Positions 1 through 7,749 of a DNA stretch of 40,981 nucleotides are shown one piece after another. The stretch spans positions 1 through 40,981 of the forward strand of contig JAFLCE010000031.1 in assembly GCA_017303655.1 (NCBI GenBank), in the 5' to 3' direction. A program made the translations under genes and the position numbers. The stretch is from Anaerolineae bacterium. GTDB lineage: Bacteria; Chloroflexota; Anaerolineae; Anaerolineales; Villigracilaceae. Below the pieces are notes generated by a model. That model searched no databases. It saw only the letters and a list, made by a program, of their open reading frames with translations, and was not told the DNA's origin. Numbering within the stretch: position 1 is the first letter of the stretch; the number at the start of each line of letters is the position of its first letter.

Positions 1-280
1 CCTTCGGGCAGTGATGGTGAAAAGGTGGTGTAAGAGACCACCGGCGCGCGCAGTAATGTGCGTGGCCAGGTAACCCCCGCCGGGAGCAAGGCCAAGCAGG
101 GACGATTTCGTCTGTGGACGATGGGAGGCTGCTCGCCTCCATACGTGCCCTCCCTCTTGTGGGTTGGGCCAGTCCCGGGTAGGCTGCATCGAGCAGAGCG
201 GCGACGCTCCGCCCAGAGAGATGATTGCCCAAGTGGAGCGATCCACTGGACAGAATGCGGCTTATAGACCAGCCTGAGGT
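1..280 (+). ncRNA. rnpB: RNase P RNA (rnpB), 5' end missing
   Basis: Catalytic RNA of ribonuclease P, which trims the 5' leader of pre-tRNAs. The window opens inside the molecule. Bases 17-50 (GTGAAAAGGTGGTGTAAGAG and the following ACCACCGG) and 80-105 (GCCGGGAGCAAGGCCAAGCA) match the conserved core of bacterial type-A RNase P RNA. Near the 3' end AGAGAGATGATTGCC (215-229) and ACAGAATGCGGCTTATAGAC (250-269) match the conserved P4 and 3' region. Roughly the first 100 nt lie outside the window. The 3' end is approximate, and the next gene starts about 10 nt later. An open frame across 58-267 is not a gene. Confidence 0.93.
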
Positions 281-291
281 GCTTTACTAAT

Positions 292-1284
292 ATGCAGAAG
301 ATGAAGAAACGACCTTCCTTCCTTATATGGATGCTTGGATTCATCGTTATCTTTGCCTGCAATATCCCCGCCGCATCAGCCCCAACCCCAGACCTGCTTG
401 CCACTTTATCAGCTGCCACCCCGCTGCCAGTTGATGCTCCTCCCCAAAACCAATTCACAAACGAACCGACCGGTAAAATTGTCTTTGTCTGTCAACTATT
501 CAAAGCGCAGGCGAGTAATCAAGTCTGCATCATCAATGCCGACGGCTCGGGCTTTCAGCGCCTGACCACCGATAACACCCGTCAACATTATTATCCATCT
601 TTATCTCCAGATGGAAAGAACCTCGTCTATGCCGCTTTTCGAGAACCGAATATTTACGAGATCTACGAAATGGATATCACGAGCGGAATCGTTACACAAT
701 TAACAGACCGTCTCGGCAACCTCAACGGACCTGAAATCTCTCCCGACGGTTCGATGGTTGCATTCAAACTTTCTACTGCGAGTTCGAATCAGATCTGGTT
801 GATGAATCGTGATGGGACAAACCCTCGCTCGGTGCCCAACGCTTTCGGCTGGGACCCAACCTGGTCGCCAGATGGTGCCTTCATCTTATTTGCCTCCGAC
901 ATGCAGGGACCGATTCAGCTTTATAGAGTTAAGCCTGACGGGAGTGAACTGCTAAAGATCAGCGACCTGCCCGCGATACGGGGAAGAAGCGATTGGTCGC
1001 CCGATGGTCAGTTCATTGTCACCTATTCCGGTGCGCCTTGGAATCGTGACGTCTACATCATGAATTCCGATGGGTCAAATACCCGCATGTTGACTCCGAC
1101 AGGCGGCAACTCGCAAGGACCATCCATTTCGCCAGATGGTCAGTGGGTGGCGTTCACATCTTATTATGATAACTACCGCGTGGACAATGGCTGTGAGATC
1201 TACATTATGCGCGTGGATGGTTCGGATGTTCGCCGATTAACGAGCAATGATTACTGCGATTATCAACCCCGCTGGGGTCCGTGA
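292..1284 (+). CDS. TolB-like beta-propeller lipoprotein
   Basis: 330 aa. A charged N-terminus (MKKR) and hydrophobic stretch end in a lipobox, IFAC, with Cys23 as the predicted lipidation site, so the mature protein is probably membrane-anchored outside the cytoplasm. The rest is a series of repeats of about 40-45 residues with the signature of TolB/PD40 propellers: ISPDG, WSPDG, a W/F-I/V-A/F strand, and IYxMxxDGSxxxxLT. About five to six blades are visible. Such proteins bind partners or carbohydrate. No catalytic residues are evident and the ligand is unknown. ATG 292 has a GAGGTG 10 nt upstream, inside the end of rnpB; ATG 301 is an alternative. It may be co-transcribed with rnpB. A related propeller is encoded at 6707-7603. 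Confidence 0.8.
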   Translation: MQKMKKRPSFLIWMLGFIVIFACNIPAASAPTPDLLATLSAATPLPVDAPPQNQFTNEPTGKIVFVCQLFKAQASNQVCIINADGSGFQRLTTDNTRQHYYPSLSPDGKNLVYAAFREPNIYEIYEMDITSGIVTQLTDRLGNLNGPEISPDGSMVAFKLSTASSNQIWLMNRDGTNPRSVPNAFGWDPTWSPDGAFILFASDMQGPIQLYRVKPDGSELLKISDLPAIRGRSDWSPDGQFIVTYSGAPWNRDVYIMNSDGSNTRMLTPTGGNSQGPSISPDGQWVAFTSYYDNYRVDNGCEIYIMRVDGSDVRRLTSNDYCDYQPRWGP

Positions 1285-1301
1285 TTATCAAGGAGAATCA
1301 A

Positions 1302-2126
1302 ATGGACATTAAAGGTAAAGTCGTGATCGTGACTGGCGCATCATCAGGGATTGGAGAAGCTACAGCCCGTGAGTTTGGGCATGAAGGTGCAAAGGTGGTG
1401 CTCGCTGCCCGCCGGGTGGATAAACTGCAAACGCTTGCACAAGAGATCGACGCCATGAACACTGGGGCACAGGCATACGTGGTGCAAGCCGACCTTTCTA
1501 AACTTGAAGATATTCAAAAACTTGTAGTAGATACCATTGCAATATTTGGGCGGATCGATGTATTGGTGAACAATGCCGGGTTTGGGCGTTTGGATTGGCT
1601 GGAAAACTTGGACCCCATAAAAGATATTCAGGCACAGATCGATGTGAATGTGATGGGCGTGATTCAAACCACGTGGCAGGTCTTGCCAGTGATGATCGCA
1701 CAGCGCGGCGGTAGTATTATTAATATGTGTTCCATGGCTGGATTGGTGGCAACGCCGACATACTCCATTTATGCGGCTTCGAAACATGCGGTGCATGGAT
1801 TTTCTGAAGCCTTGCGGCGCGAGGTCAAACCATGGGGCATTGACGTCTCATTGATCTACCCCGGTGGTGTGGTGACAGAGTTCACGGCACATGCTGGCAT
1901 CAAGCGCAAGACCAACGCCACCACGCCCAAGTTCATGTTGCTTACGGCAGAACAGGTTGGCAAAGCTGTGGTAAAACTGGTGCGCCATCCGCGCCGCATG
2001 TGGATCATTCCCTGGCTATGGAGCGTGACTGTGTTTATGAATCGCTTTTTCCCCGGGCTTGTGGACCGAACTACGATCAATAATTTTACAATTCCTGAGC
2101 GGGCGGAGGAGTTGAATAGGAAATAA
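1302..2126 (+). CDS. short-chain dehydrogenase/reductase (SDR)
   Basis: 274 aa, classical SDR length. It is a NAD(P)-dependent oxidoreductase of the Rossmann fold. The nucleotide-binding motif TGASSGIG is at residues 11-18, NNAG at 90-93, and the catalytic triad is Ser144 with Tyr157-x3-Lys161 (YAASK). An Arg pair after beta-2 (AARR, about 36-39) suggests NADPH preference, as inference. The start was set at ATG 1302 because AAGGAGA (1290-1296) sits 5 nt upstream. The frame is open back to 1281 but that would overlap the preceding stop. The substrate cannot be told from sequence. The C-terminus has a hydrophobic, possibly membrane-associated patch (WIIPWLWSVTVFMNRFFPG). Confidence 0.9.
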   Translation: MDIKGKVVIVTGASSGIGEATAREFGHEGAKVVLAARRVDKLQTLAQEIDAMNTGAQAYVVQADLSKLEDIQKLVVDTIAIFGRIDVLVNNAGFGRLDWLENLDPIKDIQAQIDVNVMGVIQTTWQVLPVMIAQRGGSIINMCSMAGLVATPTYSIYAASKHAVHGFSEALRREVKPWGIDVSLIYPGGVVTEFTAHAGIKRKTNATTPKFMLLTAEQVGKAVVKLVRHPRRMWIIPWLWSVTVFMNRFFPGLVDRTTINNFTIPERAEELNRK

Positions 2127-2130
2127 ATTT

Positions 2131-2174
2131 CGTTATTGCTTTGGGCGAAGAACAAAGACGCCCTCGCAATGACG
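2131..2174 (+). repeat. REP-like imperfect palindrome
   Basis: The arms CGTTATTGCTTTGGGCG and CGCCCTCGCAATGACG are inverted copies separated by about 12 nt, so the transcript could form a hairpin. It fills the gap between the SDR and rhodanese genes. Motifs of the CGTCATTGCGAGG kind recur between genes in many bacterial genomes (recollection). Copy number here cannot be judged from the window. Confidence 0.55.
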
Positions 2175-2209
2175 AAGAAAAAAACAATTGCCATGGAGGG
2201 CAGTATCAT

Positions 2210-2551
2210 ATGGGATTTCTATCTAATCTGTTTGGTCCGTCAGTTCCAAGTATCACCGCAGAAGAATTGAACGAGAAATTGAAATTTGGGAAACACCCGC
2301 TGGTTTTGGATGTTCGGCAACCTGAAGAGTTTCGCACCGGTCACATCACGGGAGCGAAGTTGATGCCGCTCAATGAGTTGCCCAGAAAAATGAGCGAACT
2401 GCCCAAAGGACGAGAGATCGTTTGCATCTGTGCATCGGGGAGTCGTAGTTCGTCTGCAGCGAAAACATTGGCGAAAGAAGGCTTCACCGTATTCAATGTG
2501 CAAGGTGGTATGCTCGCCTGGCGGCGTGCAAAACTCCCGATGCAGAAATAA
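2210..2551 (+). CDS. single-domain rhodanese-like protein
   Basis: 113 aa, one rhodanese domain covering nearly the whole protein; this size fits GlpE/PspE-type cytoplasmic sulfurtransferases. It transfers sulfane sulfur through a persulfide on the active-site Cys. The active loop is CASGSRS, with Cys74 as the catalytic residue, and the domain hallmarks LDVRQPEEF (33-41) and GHITGA (44-49) are present. ATG 2210 was chosen because GGAGGG (2195-2200) lies 9 nt upstream; the open frame begins earlier at 2141 inside the palindromic repeat. No partner gene shows its physiological acceptor. Confidence 0.9.
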   Translation: MGFLSNLFGPSVPSITAEELNEKLKFGKHPLVLDVRQPEEFRTGHITGAKLMPLNELPRKMSELPKGREIVCICASGSRSSSAAKTLAKEGFTVFNVQGGMLAWRRAKLPMQK

Positions 2552-2556
2552 TAGAA

Positions 2557-2585
2557 AGAGACAGCCATGCGGCTGTCTCTTTTTT
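2557..2585. terminator. bidirectional intrinsic terminator
   Basis: AGAGACAGCC-ATGC-GGCTGTCTCT forms a perfect 10-bp stem, flanked by A residues on the left and a T run on the right. It works on paper in both directions and sits between the convergent rhodanese and recJ genes. The recJ stop codon (2584-2586) overlaps the T run. Confidence 0.9.
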
Positions 2586-4299
2586 AGTTGCCAGTTGCTC
2601 TTAAGTCTTTCAAATTCAATTGATAGGTCACGCGCCCGTTGTATTCATTGGGCTCAAACGTGAATAAAACATCCACGCGGGCTGGCATGGTTTTGTGCCA
2701 TTCGCCCAGCCGGAATCCGATGGCATCGTGAGCGATGCCTTTTTCATCTTCTAATGACATTTTCAAATGTTTACCATCTGCGCCGATAATGCGCGAGCTT
2801 TTGACTCTGACATTGCGCGCCACGAACGAGGCTTCACGATTGCCGTAGCCGGTCGGTTCGAGATACTTCAAGCCTTTCTCGTAGACTTCAGGGCGCATTT
2901 CGGATAAAGAAACTTCCGCATCGGCTGTAACGGTGGGTTTGAGTTCGGTTCCTGATAGCTTTTCTGTCGCGATGGCTTTTAATCGCGCGACGAATTCCGG
3001 GATGTTTTCATTCTTAACTGTAAAGCCTGCCGCCGCGGCGTGACCGCCATGGCGGACGAGCAAGTCTGCACATTGATCAAGCGCGTCGGTGATGTGAAAT
3101 TCTGGGATGGAGCGGCAGGAGCCGCGGGTCTCTTCTTCGCCTTTGGAAGCGACGATGGCAGGGCGGTAATATTTTTCCGTGAGGCGTGAGGCGGCGAGTC
3201 CGACCACACCCGAGTTGAAATCTTCATGTGCGGCGAAGAATAAATAGGCATTGGGGTCTTCACTCATGACCATTTCTTCGGCGCGGGTTTGCATGTCTCT
3301 GGTAATGCGTTGACGTTCACGGTTTTGCATATCTAGTTGTTGAGCGAGTTCGCCTGCTCGAAAAACGTCAGTGGTGGTCAATAGCTCGAAGGCAGCCAAG
3401 GCTTCTTTTAATCGTCCGGCTGCATTCAAGCGCGGACCCAGCATGAAGCCGATGTTGCCAGCATTGACTTTGGAGAGCGTTACATCCGAGACGGCTGCCA
3501 GTGAGAATAAGCCCTGCCGTATGGTCTGCCGCATTTGGCGCAATCCTTTTTTGACGAGTACTCGATTTTCACCCACGAGCGGAGCAAGGTCTGCAACAGT
3601 TCCGAGGGCTACGAGATCGAGTAAAGAGTTGAGGATTTGACCATTGACCACTGACGATGGACCATCGTTTGACAACAAGGCTTCAGCGATCTTATAGGCA
3701 ATGCCCACACCTGCCAGGTCTTTATCAGGATAAATATCGCCATGACGTTTGGGGTTGATCACGGCGAATGCTTGGGGAAGGTTTTCGTCGTCGGGGTGGT
3801 GGTGGTCACTGATAATGAGATCCAAGCCCAGAGATTGAGCATGAAGCGCTTCGGCAGGCGAGCGGATGCCGCAATCGACAGTGATGACCAGCTTCACGCC
3901 ATCTGCTTTCAATTCATCCAAAGCATTGTTGTTGAGACCATAGCCTTCATCGAAGCGGTTGGGAATGTAGCCGCGCACATCGGCACCGAGTTTCTTGAGC
4001 GTTTCAACCAGCAATGCTGTGGCTGTGACTCCGTCCACGTCATAATCGCCGTAGATGGCGATGGGTTCATTATTGGTGATCGCGAAACGGATGCGTTCCA
4101 CTGCTTCGCGCATGTCTGTCATTTGAAATGGGTCGGTGTTGCTGTTGGGTTCGCCGCGTAGATACGCACGCGCGCTTGGGTCGTCGGCGAAGCCGCGGTT
4201 GAATAGCACTTGCCGTAACAGCGGGGGAAAAGCCGCCAGGGCTGAATCAGCTTCGGACGAGATGCGAGGCGAGATGTTCCAATTTTTATCTTGTGGCAT
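2584..4299 (-). CDS. recJ: single-stranded-DNA-specific exonuclease RecJ
   Basis: 571 aa, normal RecJ length. It degrades single-stranded DNA 5' to 3' in recombinational and mismatch repair. DHH phosphoesterase motifs are all visible: DYDVDG (85-90), VDCG (141-144), SDHHHP (Asp165-His166-His167) and the TVADLAPL segment. The DHHA1 part has SGVVGLAASRL and GGHAAAAGF, and the C-terminal OB-like RecJ domain follows. The start was set at ATG 4299 (MPQDKNW). The frame extends to 4380 but that overlaps the divergent gene at 4372 and adds unrelated residues. No Shine-Dalgarno is seen before 4299. Confidence 0.96.
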   Translation of the reverse strand: MPQDKNWNISPRISSEADSALAAFPPLLRQVLFNRGFADDPSARAYLRGEPNSNTDPFQMTDMREAVERIRFAITNNEPIAIYGDYDVDGVTATALLVETLKKLGADVRGYIPNRFDEGYGLNNNALDELKADGVKLVITVDCGIRSPAEALHAQSLGLDLIISDHHHPDDENLPQAFAVINPKRHGDIYPDKDLAGVGIAYKIAEALLSNDGPSSVVNGQILNSLLDLVALGTVADLAPLVGENRVLVKKGLRQMRQTIRQGLFSLAAVSDVTLSKVNAGNIGFMLGPRLNAAGRLKEALAAFELLTTTDVFRAGELAQQLDMQNRERQRITRDMQTRAEEMVMSEDPNAYLFFAAHEDFNSGVVGLAASRLTEKYYRPAIVASKGEEETRGSCRSIPEFHITDALDQCADLLVRHGGHAAAAGFTVKNENIPEFVARLKAIATEKLSGTELKPTVTADAEVSLSEMRPEVYEKGLKYLEPTGYGNREASFVARNVRVKSSRIIGADGKHLKMSLEDEKGIAHDAIGFRLGEWHKTMPARVDVLFTFEPNEYNGRVTYQLNLKDLRATGN

Positions 4300-4349
4300 G
4301 TTAAGTGAAAGCAGTATAAACGAGACCAAAGTCGAAAGGAAGGGTGTTG

Positions 4350-4355
4350 TATAAT
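4350..4355 (+). promoter_or_regulatory. -10 box (TATAAT) for the gene at 4372
   Basis: TATAAT lies 16 nt before ATG 4372, with AGGAG (4362-4366) between them. No convincing -35 hexamer is seen. It lies in the 72-bp divergent gap between recJ and this gene. Confidence 0.55.
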
Positions 4356-4371
4356 TTGTGCAGGAGTCACA

Positions 4372-4887
4372 ATGAAACAACTTGCACAGGATGAAAAAGC
4401 TTCGACCGTGATGGTGTATACCCAGTCGATGTTGATACGCGGGGATGTGGTTTTACGCGAGAGTATGCGGGTGAGCATTTGGCCACGGACTCAAGGGGTG
4501 CCGAATTTTATTCATTTATACAATGTGCATTTGATCCAACTGGCGGGTTCGCCGCCCAAGACCTATACCAAGGATGAGGCGTTCATTTCTACACCTGAGA
4601 TCGTGGGGTTTCACCTTGCGCCGCCCGCGCAAGAGCCATTGGATTATGACCCAGCGGAGGCGAATCGCAAGATGCAATCGGTGCAGGTTCTGACCGGCTC
4701 TTTCGTGATGAAGTCTTTTCTGCGGATTTCGACTGCGACTGATTTTGCCGCCAGCCTGGATGTGATGAATGCAGCCTGGATGTCTATTTATGATGCGGAG
4801 ATCACCAACCCGTATCTTCCGCAATTTAATTTGCGCGTGCCGATGTTGTTGGTGCGCCCGAATAAAGTCATTATCGGTTTATTGTAG
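4372..4887 (+). CDS. conserved-looking protein of unknown function
   Basis: 171 aa, no signal peptide and no membrane segment. I do not recognise the family. The central part alternates beta-like strands (VMVYTQSMLIRGDVVL, VSIWPRTQ, FIHLYNVHLIQL) and the C-terminal part reads STATDFAASLDVM and MSIYDAEITNP. ATG 4372 follows AGGAG at 5-nt spacing, so it is expressed from its own start. It is followed after 15 nt by the DUF2721 gene with the same orientation, so the two probably form an operon. Function is not assignable from sequence. Confidence 0.75.
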   Translation: MKQLAQDEKASTVMVYTQSMLIRGDVVLRESMRVSIWPRTQGVPNFIHLYNVHLIQLAGSPPKTYTKDEAFISTPEIVGFHLAPPAQEPLDYDPAEANRKMQSVQVLTGSFVMKSFLRISTATDFAASLDVMNAAWMSIYDAEITNPYLPQFNLRVPMLLVRPNKVIIGLL

Positions 4888-4902
4888 AGGGGACTTTATT
4901 CA

Positions 4903-5307
4903 ATGGAACCTTTATCTTTAACCACTCCGGCTTTGCTCTTCCCGACCGTGTCGTTGTTGATGCTGGCGTACACGAATCGTTTTTTGACTCTGGCGACCAT
5001 CATCCGTAATTTGAATGACCGTTATCATGATAGCCAGGACCAGAATCTGCTGGCGCAGATCGATAACCTGCGTTATCGCGTGTATTTGATCCGCAATATG
5101 CAGATCGCGGGTGTGCTTAGTTTGTTGATGTGTGTGGTGAGTATGTTCGCTCTGTTTGCAGGTTGGGCAGACGGCGGGGCGTGGAGTTTTGGGATTGCGT
5201 TGGTCTTGATGATCGTCTCGTTGGGGATTTCGTTGCGCGAGTTGCAGATATCGGTAGGGGCGTTGGATCTTTTATTGACGAGTTTGGAAGAACACGAAGA
5301 GAAGTGA
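4903..5307 (+). CDS. DUF2721 family membrane protein
   Basis: 134 aa. The N-terminal segment with FPTVSLLMLAYTNRFLTLA matches the DUF2721 pattern as I know it, followed by a charged RNLNDRYHD loop. Three hydrophobic stretches are visible (about residues 7-27, 64-84 and 90-110). It is an integral membrane protein of unknown role. GAGGGG lies about 10 nt before the start. It lies 15 nt after the preceding unknown gene, suggesting co-expression. Confidence 0.8.
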   Translation: MEPLSLTTPALLFPTVSLLMLAYTNRFLTLATIIRNLNDRYHDSQDQNLLAQIDNLRYRVYLIRNMQIAGVLSLLMCVVSMFALFAGWADGGAWSFGIALVLMIVSLGISLRELQISVGALDLLLTSLEEHEEK

Positions 5308-5312
5308 TTGGT

Positions 5313-5358
5313 GCGTAGTCTTTTACGCGATGCGACTGTGGAATTTGTAGCGGTTTGA
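5313..5358 (+). repeat. dispersed intergenic repeat, copy 1
   Basis: Begins GCGTAGTCTTTTACGCGATG and ends TTTGTAGCGGTTTGA. It shares GATGCGACTGTGGAATTTG and TAGCGGTTTGA exactly with copy 2 (5652-5696). Inner arms GTC/GAC, and GCGTA/TACGC in this copy, can form a hairpin. It lies just after a stop codon. Confidence 0.8.
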
Positions 5359-5408
5359 CCTTTTATCATTTATGCTGGAAGCAGTTTTATGTAATTCATG
5401 GAGGAACC

Positions 5409-5633
5409 ATGCAAAACGAACCCCCCGAATTTGACGATGAGAATGATGAAGAAGAAATCAACGTGGAAGAGTGGCTGTTCGCTCTGATGGCAATGACTGG
5501 CAATAAAGCGGGCATGGATGAGTTGGTACGCAAGATTTCGACTAAAACGGGGCAGTCTCTCGACGAGGTTGAAAAGATCATCACTGCTACGATTCAAGAA
5601 CTGGCGAAGCGCTCCCGTACAAATTTAAATTAA
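5409..5633 (+). CDS. small acidic protein of unknown function
   Basis: 74 aa. The first 20 residues are strongly acidic (DDENDEEE at about 9-16), followed by a helical region (VEEWLFALMAMTGNKAGMDE) and a basic C-terminus (KRSRTNLN). GAGGAACC immediately precedes ATG 5409, a good ribosome-binding site, which fixes the start. It sits alone between two copies of the dispersed repeat. I do not recognise the family. The mixed-charge, helical character could suit a small binding or adaptor protein, but there is no direct evidence. Confidence 0.7.
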   Translation: MQNEPPEFDDENDEEEINVEEWLFALMAMTGNKAGMDELVRKISTKTGQSLDEVEKIITATIQELAKRSRTNLN

Positions 5634-5651
5634 GATGATAAGGAAAGGTCA

Positions 5652-5696
5652 CGCAGTCCTTCACGGGATGCGACTGTGGAATTTGTAGCGGTTTGA
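5652..5696 (+). repeat. dispersed intergenic repeat, copy 2
   Basis: Begins CGCAGTCCTTCACGGGATGC and ends TTTGTAGCGGTTTGA. Nearly identical to copy 1. CAGTC and GACTG form an inverted pair around the CTTCACGGGATGC loop. It runs up to the start of the nucleotidyltransferase gene. Confidence 0.8.
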
Positions 5697-5704
5697 AAAA
5701 TAAC

Positions 5705-6541
5705 ATGGATACAGACTCTCTCATTCAAAGTATCGTCGCTGAGATCAAAACAGTTTCAGGTGTAAAAGCGATCGTGCTGGGCGGCTCTCGCGCCAGAGGG
5801 ACGCATACGCCTTCTTCCGATGTTGACTTGGGGATTTACTACGACCCAAGCCAGCCAATAGATTTAGATACCTTGGGCAAGGTTGCGGCCAAACTCGACG
5901 ACGAACAGCGCGCGGACGTCATCACGGGCATCGGCGGGTGGGGTCCGTGGATTAATGGCGGTGGCTGGCTGCGGATTCAGTCTCTGCCTGTGGATTTTTT
6001 GTACAGGGATTTAGACAGAATCAAGACCTACATTGATGCCTGCTTGAATGGCAAAGTGGAAATTTTCTACCAGGGCGGGCATCCGCATGGATTTGTCACG
6101 TCTATTTATTTGGGAGAGGTGGCGCTTTGCAAACCTTTATATGACCCAGAAGGAATCATCGCGGAGTTGAAGGGCAAAGTCACTCCGTACCCCGAGGCGT
6201 TGCAAAAAGCGATCTTCTCCAGCTTTGCATGGGAGATTGATTTCTCGGTGGGGATCGCCAAGAAAAGCATCGAACGAGCGGACGTGAACTATGCGGCGGG
6301 GAGTTGCTTTCGCGCGGTGATGTGTATGTTGCAGGTATTGTTTGCGTTGAATAAAGAATATTGGATGAACGAAAAAGGCGCGCTTGCCATCACCGACCGT
6401 TTTGCGATCAAGCCTGCCGACTTTCGCAACCGGGTAAACGAGATTTATAGGTTGTTAGATGCTTCTCCCGAAGCGATAGAGCGAGCGGTGACTTTGTTGA
6501 AGGGATTATGTGAAGAAGTCTACGCTTTGTTGCCGAAGTGA
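5705..6541 (+). CDS. nucleotidyltransferase-domain protein
   Basis: 278 aa. The N-terminal third is a Pol-beta-type nucleotidyltransferase: GGSRARG (26-32) followed by SDVDLG with Asp39 and Asp41 as metal ligands, the classic GSx(n)DxD pattern. The rest is a helical domain of about 170 residues like those of kanamycin-nucleotidyltransferase-type proteins. It likely transfers a nucleotide to a small molecule or protein; the substrate is unknown. ATG 5705 was preferred over in-frame TTG 5693, which lies inside the dispersed repeat. There is no obvious ribosome-binding site. It is followed by a degenerate third repeat copy. Confidence 0.82.
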   Translation: MDTDSLIQSIVAEIKTVSGVKAIVLGGSRARGTHTPSSDVDLGIYYDPSQPIDLDTLGKVAAKLDDEQRADVITGIGGWGPWINGGGWLRIQSLPVDFLYRDLDRIKTYIDACLNGKVEIFYQGGHPHGFVTSIYLGEVALCKPLYDPEGIIAELKGKVTPYPEALQKAIFSSFAWEIDFSVGIAKKSIERADVNYAAGSCFRAVMCMLQVLFALNKEYWMNEKGALAITDRFAIKPADFRNRVNEIYRLLDASPEAIERAVTLLKGLCEEVYALLPK

Positions 6542-6544
6542 TGT

Positions 6545-6581
6545 CGTATAGTCCCTTAGGGGATGCGATGGTGGATTTTGT
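6545..6581 (+). repeat. dispersed intergenic repeat, degenerate copy 3
   Basis: CGTATAGTCCCTTAGGGGAT followed by GCGATGGTGGATTTTGTGG aligns with the two upstream copies but has diverged, including the loop. Again it sits right after a stop codon. Confidence 0.6.
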
Positions 6582-6616
6582 GGGAATTTTCTGTTTCCTT
6601 TTCAGTCGGGGTGACG

Positions 6617-6622
6617 TATAAT
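6617..6622 (+). promoter_or_regulatory. -10 box ahead of the cassette array
   Basis: TATAAT, 90 nt before the first cassette ORF and 40 nt before the first core-site-like GTTAAAG. The -35 region is weak. It could drive the first cassette or cassettes, as array promoters do in integrons. Confidence 0.45.
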
Positions 6623-6706
6623 TTACTCATCCGTACACAGTATGTTTCGCCGAACGGTTCCGTTAAAGCGTAGTTGGCTGGCTTCGCCTTAAACCAAGGA
6701 GGAAAT

Positions 6707-7603
6707 ATGAAGGAATTTCAAGAAAAATTACCCGCTAAAAAACACAACATCACACTTTATTTGATTTTGTTTTCAATCTTATTGGTTGTAGCTTTGATAG
6801 TTGTATTAACGCGCCCTAAAAAAATCGCATATGAGTCTTTCCTCGATGGTAATTTCGAAATTTATGTAATGGACGAAGACGGGAAAAACCAGAAGCGTCT
6901 TACATTCAACAATTATGTAGACGACAAAGATGCAAAAATCTCTCACGATGGAAAATGGATTGTGTTTACAAGCACTAGAGATGGAAATTATGAAATTTAT
7001 CGAATGACGGTTAATGGAACACAATTAACAAGATTGACTGACAGCTTAACTTATGACGTTAATCCTGCACTATCTTACGATAATCACCAAGTTGCATTTG
7101 TACATGGCGATGAAGACAGCCCTAATATTTATGTTATGAATTTCGATGGCACAAATATGCAGCAATTGACTGATAACCCATACAAAGACCTTTATCCCTC
7201 ATGGGCATCTGACGGCTCAGAAATTACTTTTTGTTCAGATAGAGATGGTAATTGTGAAATTTACAAAATGAATAACGATGGTTCTGATGAGGTAAACTTA
7301 ACAAATAGTTTAGCGTTTGAAGGCTCGCCATCCTATTCACCAACTATGGAATACATTGCCTTTAATTCAGATAGAGATGGAGTCGGTTTAGATATTTATA
7401 TAATGAGCCCCGATGGCAGCCAACCTAGTCGCCTTACAGATGATCCAGCAACAGATTCAAACCCACATTGGTCTAGCAATGGGAAAATAATATTCTTTCA
7501 ATCAGACCGAGATGGGGATTTTGAAATATACAGAATTAATATTGACGGAACGGGGTTGATACAATTAACCTTCAATGAGATAGATGATTTTCTCAGCCCA
7601 TAA
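6707..7603 (+). CDS. membrane-anchored TolB-like propeller (cassette 1)
   Basis: 298 aa. A short basic N-terminus, one transmembrane segment (about residues 18-39) and then an extracytoplasmic six-bladed-type propeller. PD40-type repeats read DGNFEIYVMDEDG, DGNYEIYRM, PNIYVMNFDG, DGNCEIYKMNNDG, DIYIMSPDG and DGDFEIYRINIDG, each followed by xLT. The TolB family mediates protein-protein or ligand binding. AAGGAGG (6696-6702) at 4-nt spacing fixes ATG 6707. Compared with the propeller at 292 it is AT-richer, has a membrane anchor instead of a lipobox, and lies in a probable mobile cassette. Confidence 0.85.
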   Translation: MKEFQEKLPAKKHNITLYLILFSILLVVALIVVLTRPKKIAYESFLDGNFEIYVMDEDGKNQKRLTFNNYVDDKDAKISHDGKWIVFTSTRDGNYEIYRMTVNGTQLTRLTDSLTYDVNPALSYDNHQVAFVHGDEDSPNIYVMNFDGTNMQQLTDNPYKDLYPSWASDGSEITFCSDRDGNCEIYKMNNDGSDEVNLTNSLAFEGSPSYSPTMEYIAFNSDRDGVGLDIYIMSPDGSQPSRLTDDPATDSNPHWSSNGKIIFFQSDRDGDFEIYRINIDGTGLIQLTFNEIDDFLSP

Positions 7604-7608
7604 AAGCC

Positions 7609-7719
7609 AGACAACAAAGCGTGCAGCAACTGTCTTGAAAGTCAAGAACAAAACTATTTTCTGGTTGGACGGCTTCGCCAGGTCCACGTGGCGGGGCAGG
7701 TAACGTCAAACCGTTAGGC
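7609..7719 (+). repeat. attC-like site A
   Basis: 111 bp from AGACAAC to GTTAGGC. The right core GTTAGGC is perfect; the left core is mutated. The central hairpin GGACGGCTTCGCCAGGTCC and the CTTGAAAGT segment are shared with the other three sites. It separates the ORFs ending at 7603 and starting at 7750. Confidence 0.7.
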
Positions 7720-7749
7720 ATCTTGGCGATGAAATAGGTAAAAAATAAA

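Noticed and set aside
58-267. 69-codon open frame at the window start
   Set aside because: It lies entirely within the RNase P RNA, whose conserved core is unmistakable.
5693-5704. TTG start for the nucleotidyltransferase
   Set aside because: It lies inside the dispersed repeat; ATG 5705 follows immediately and family homology starts after it.
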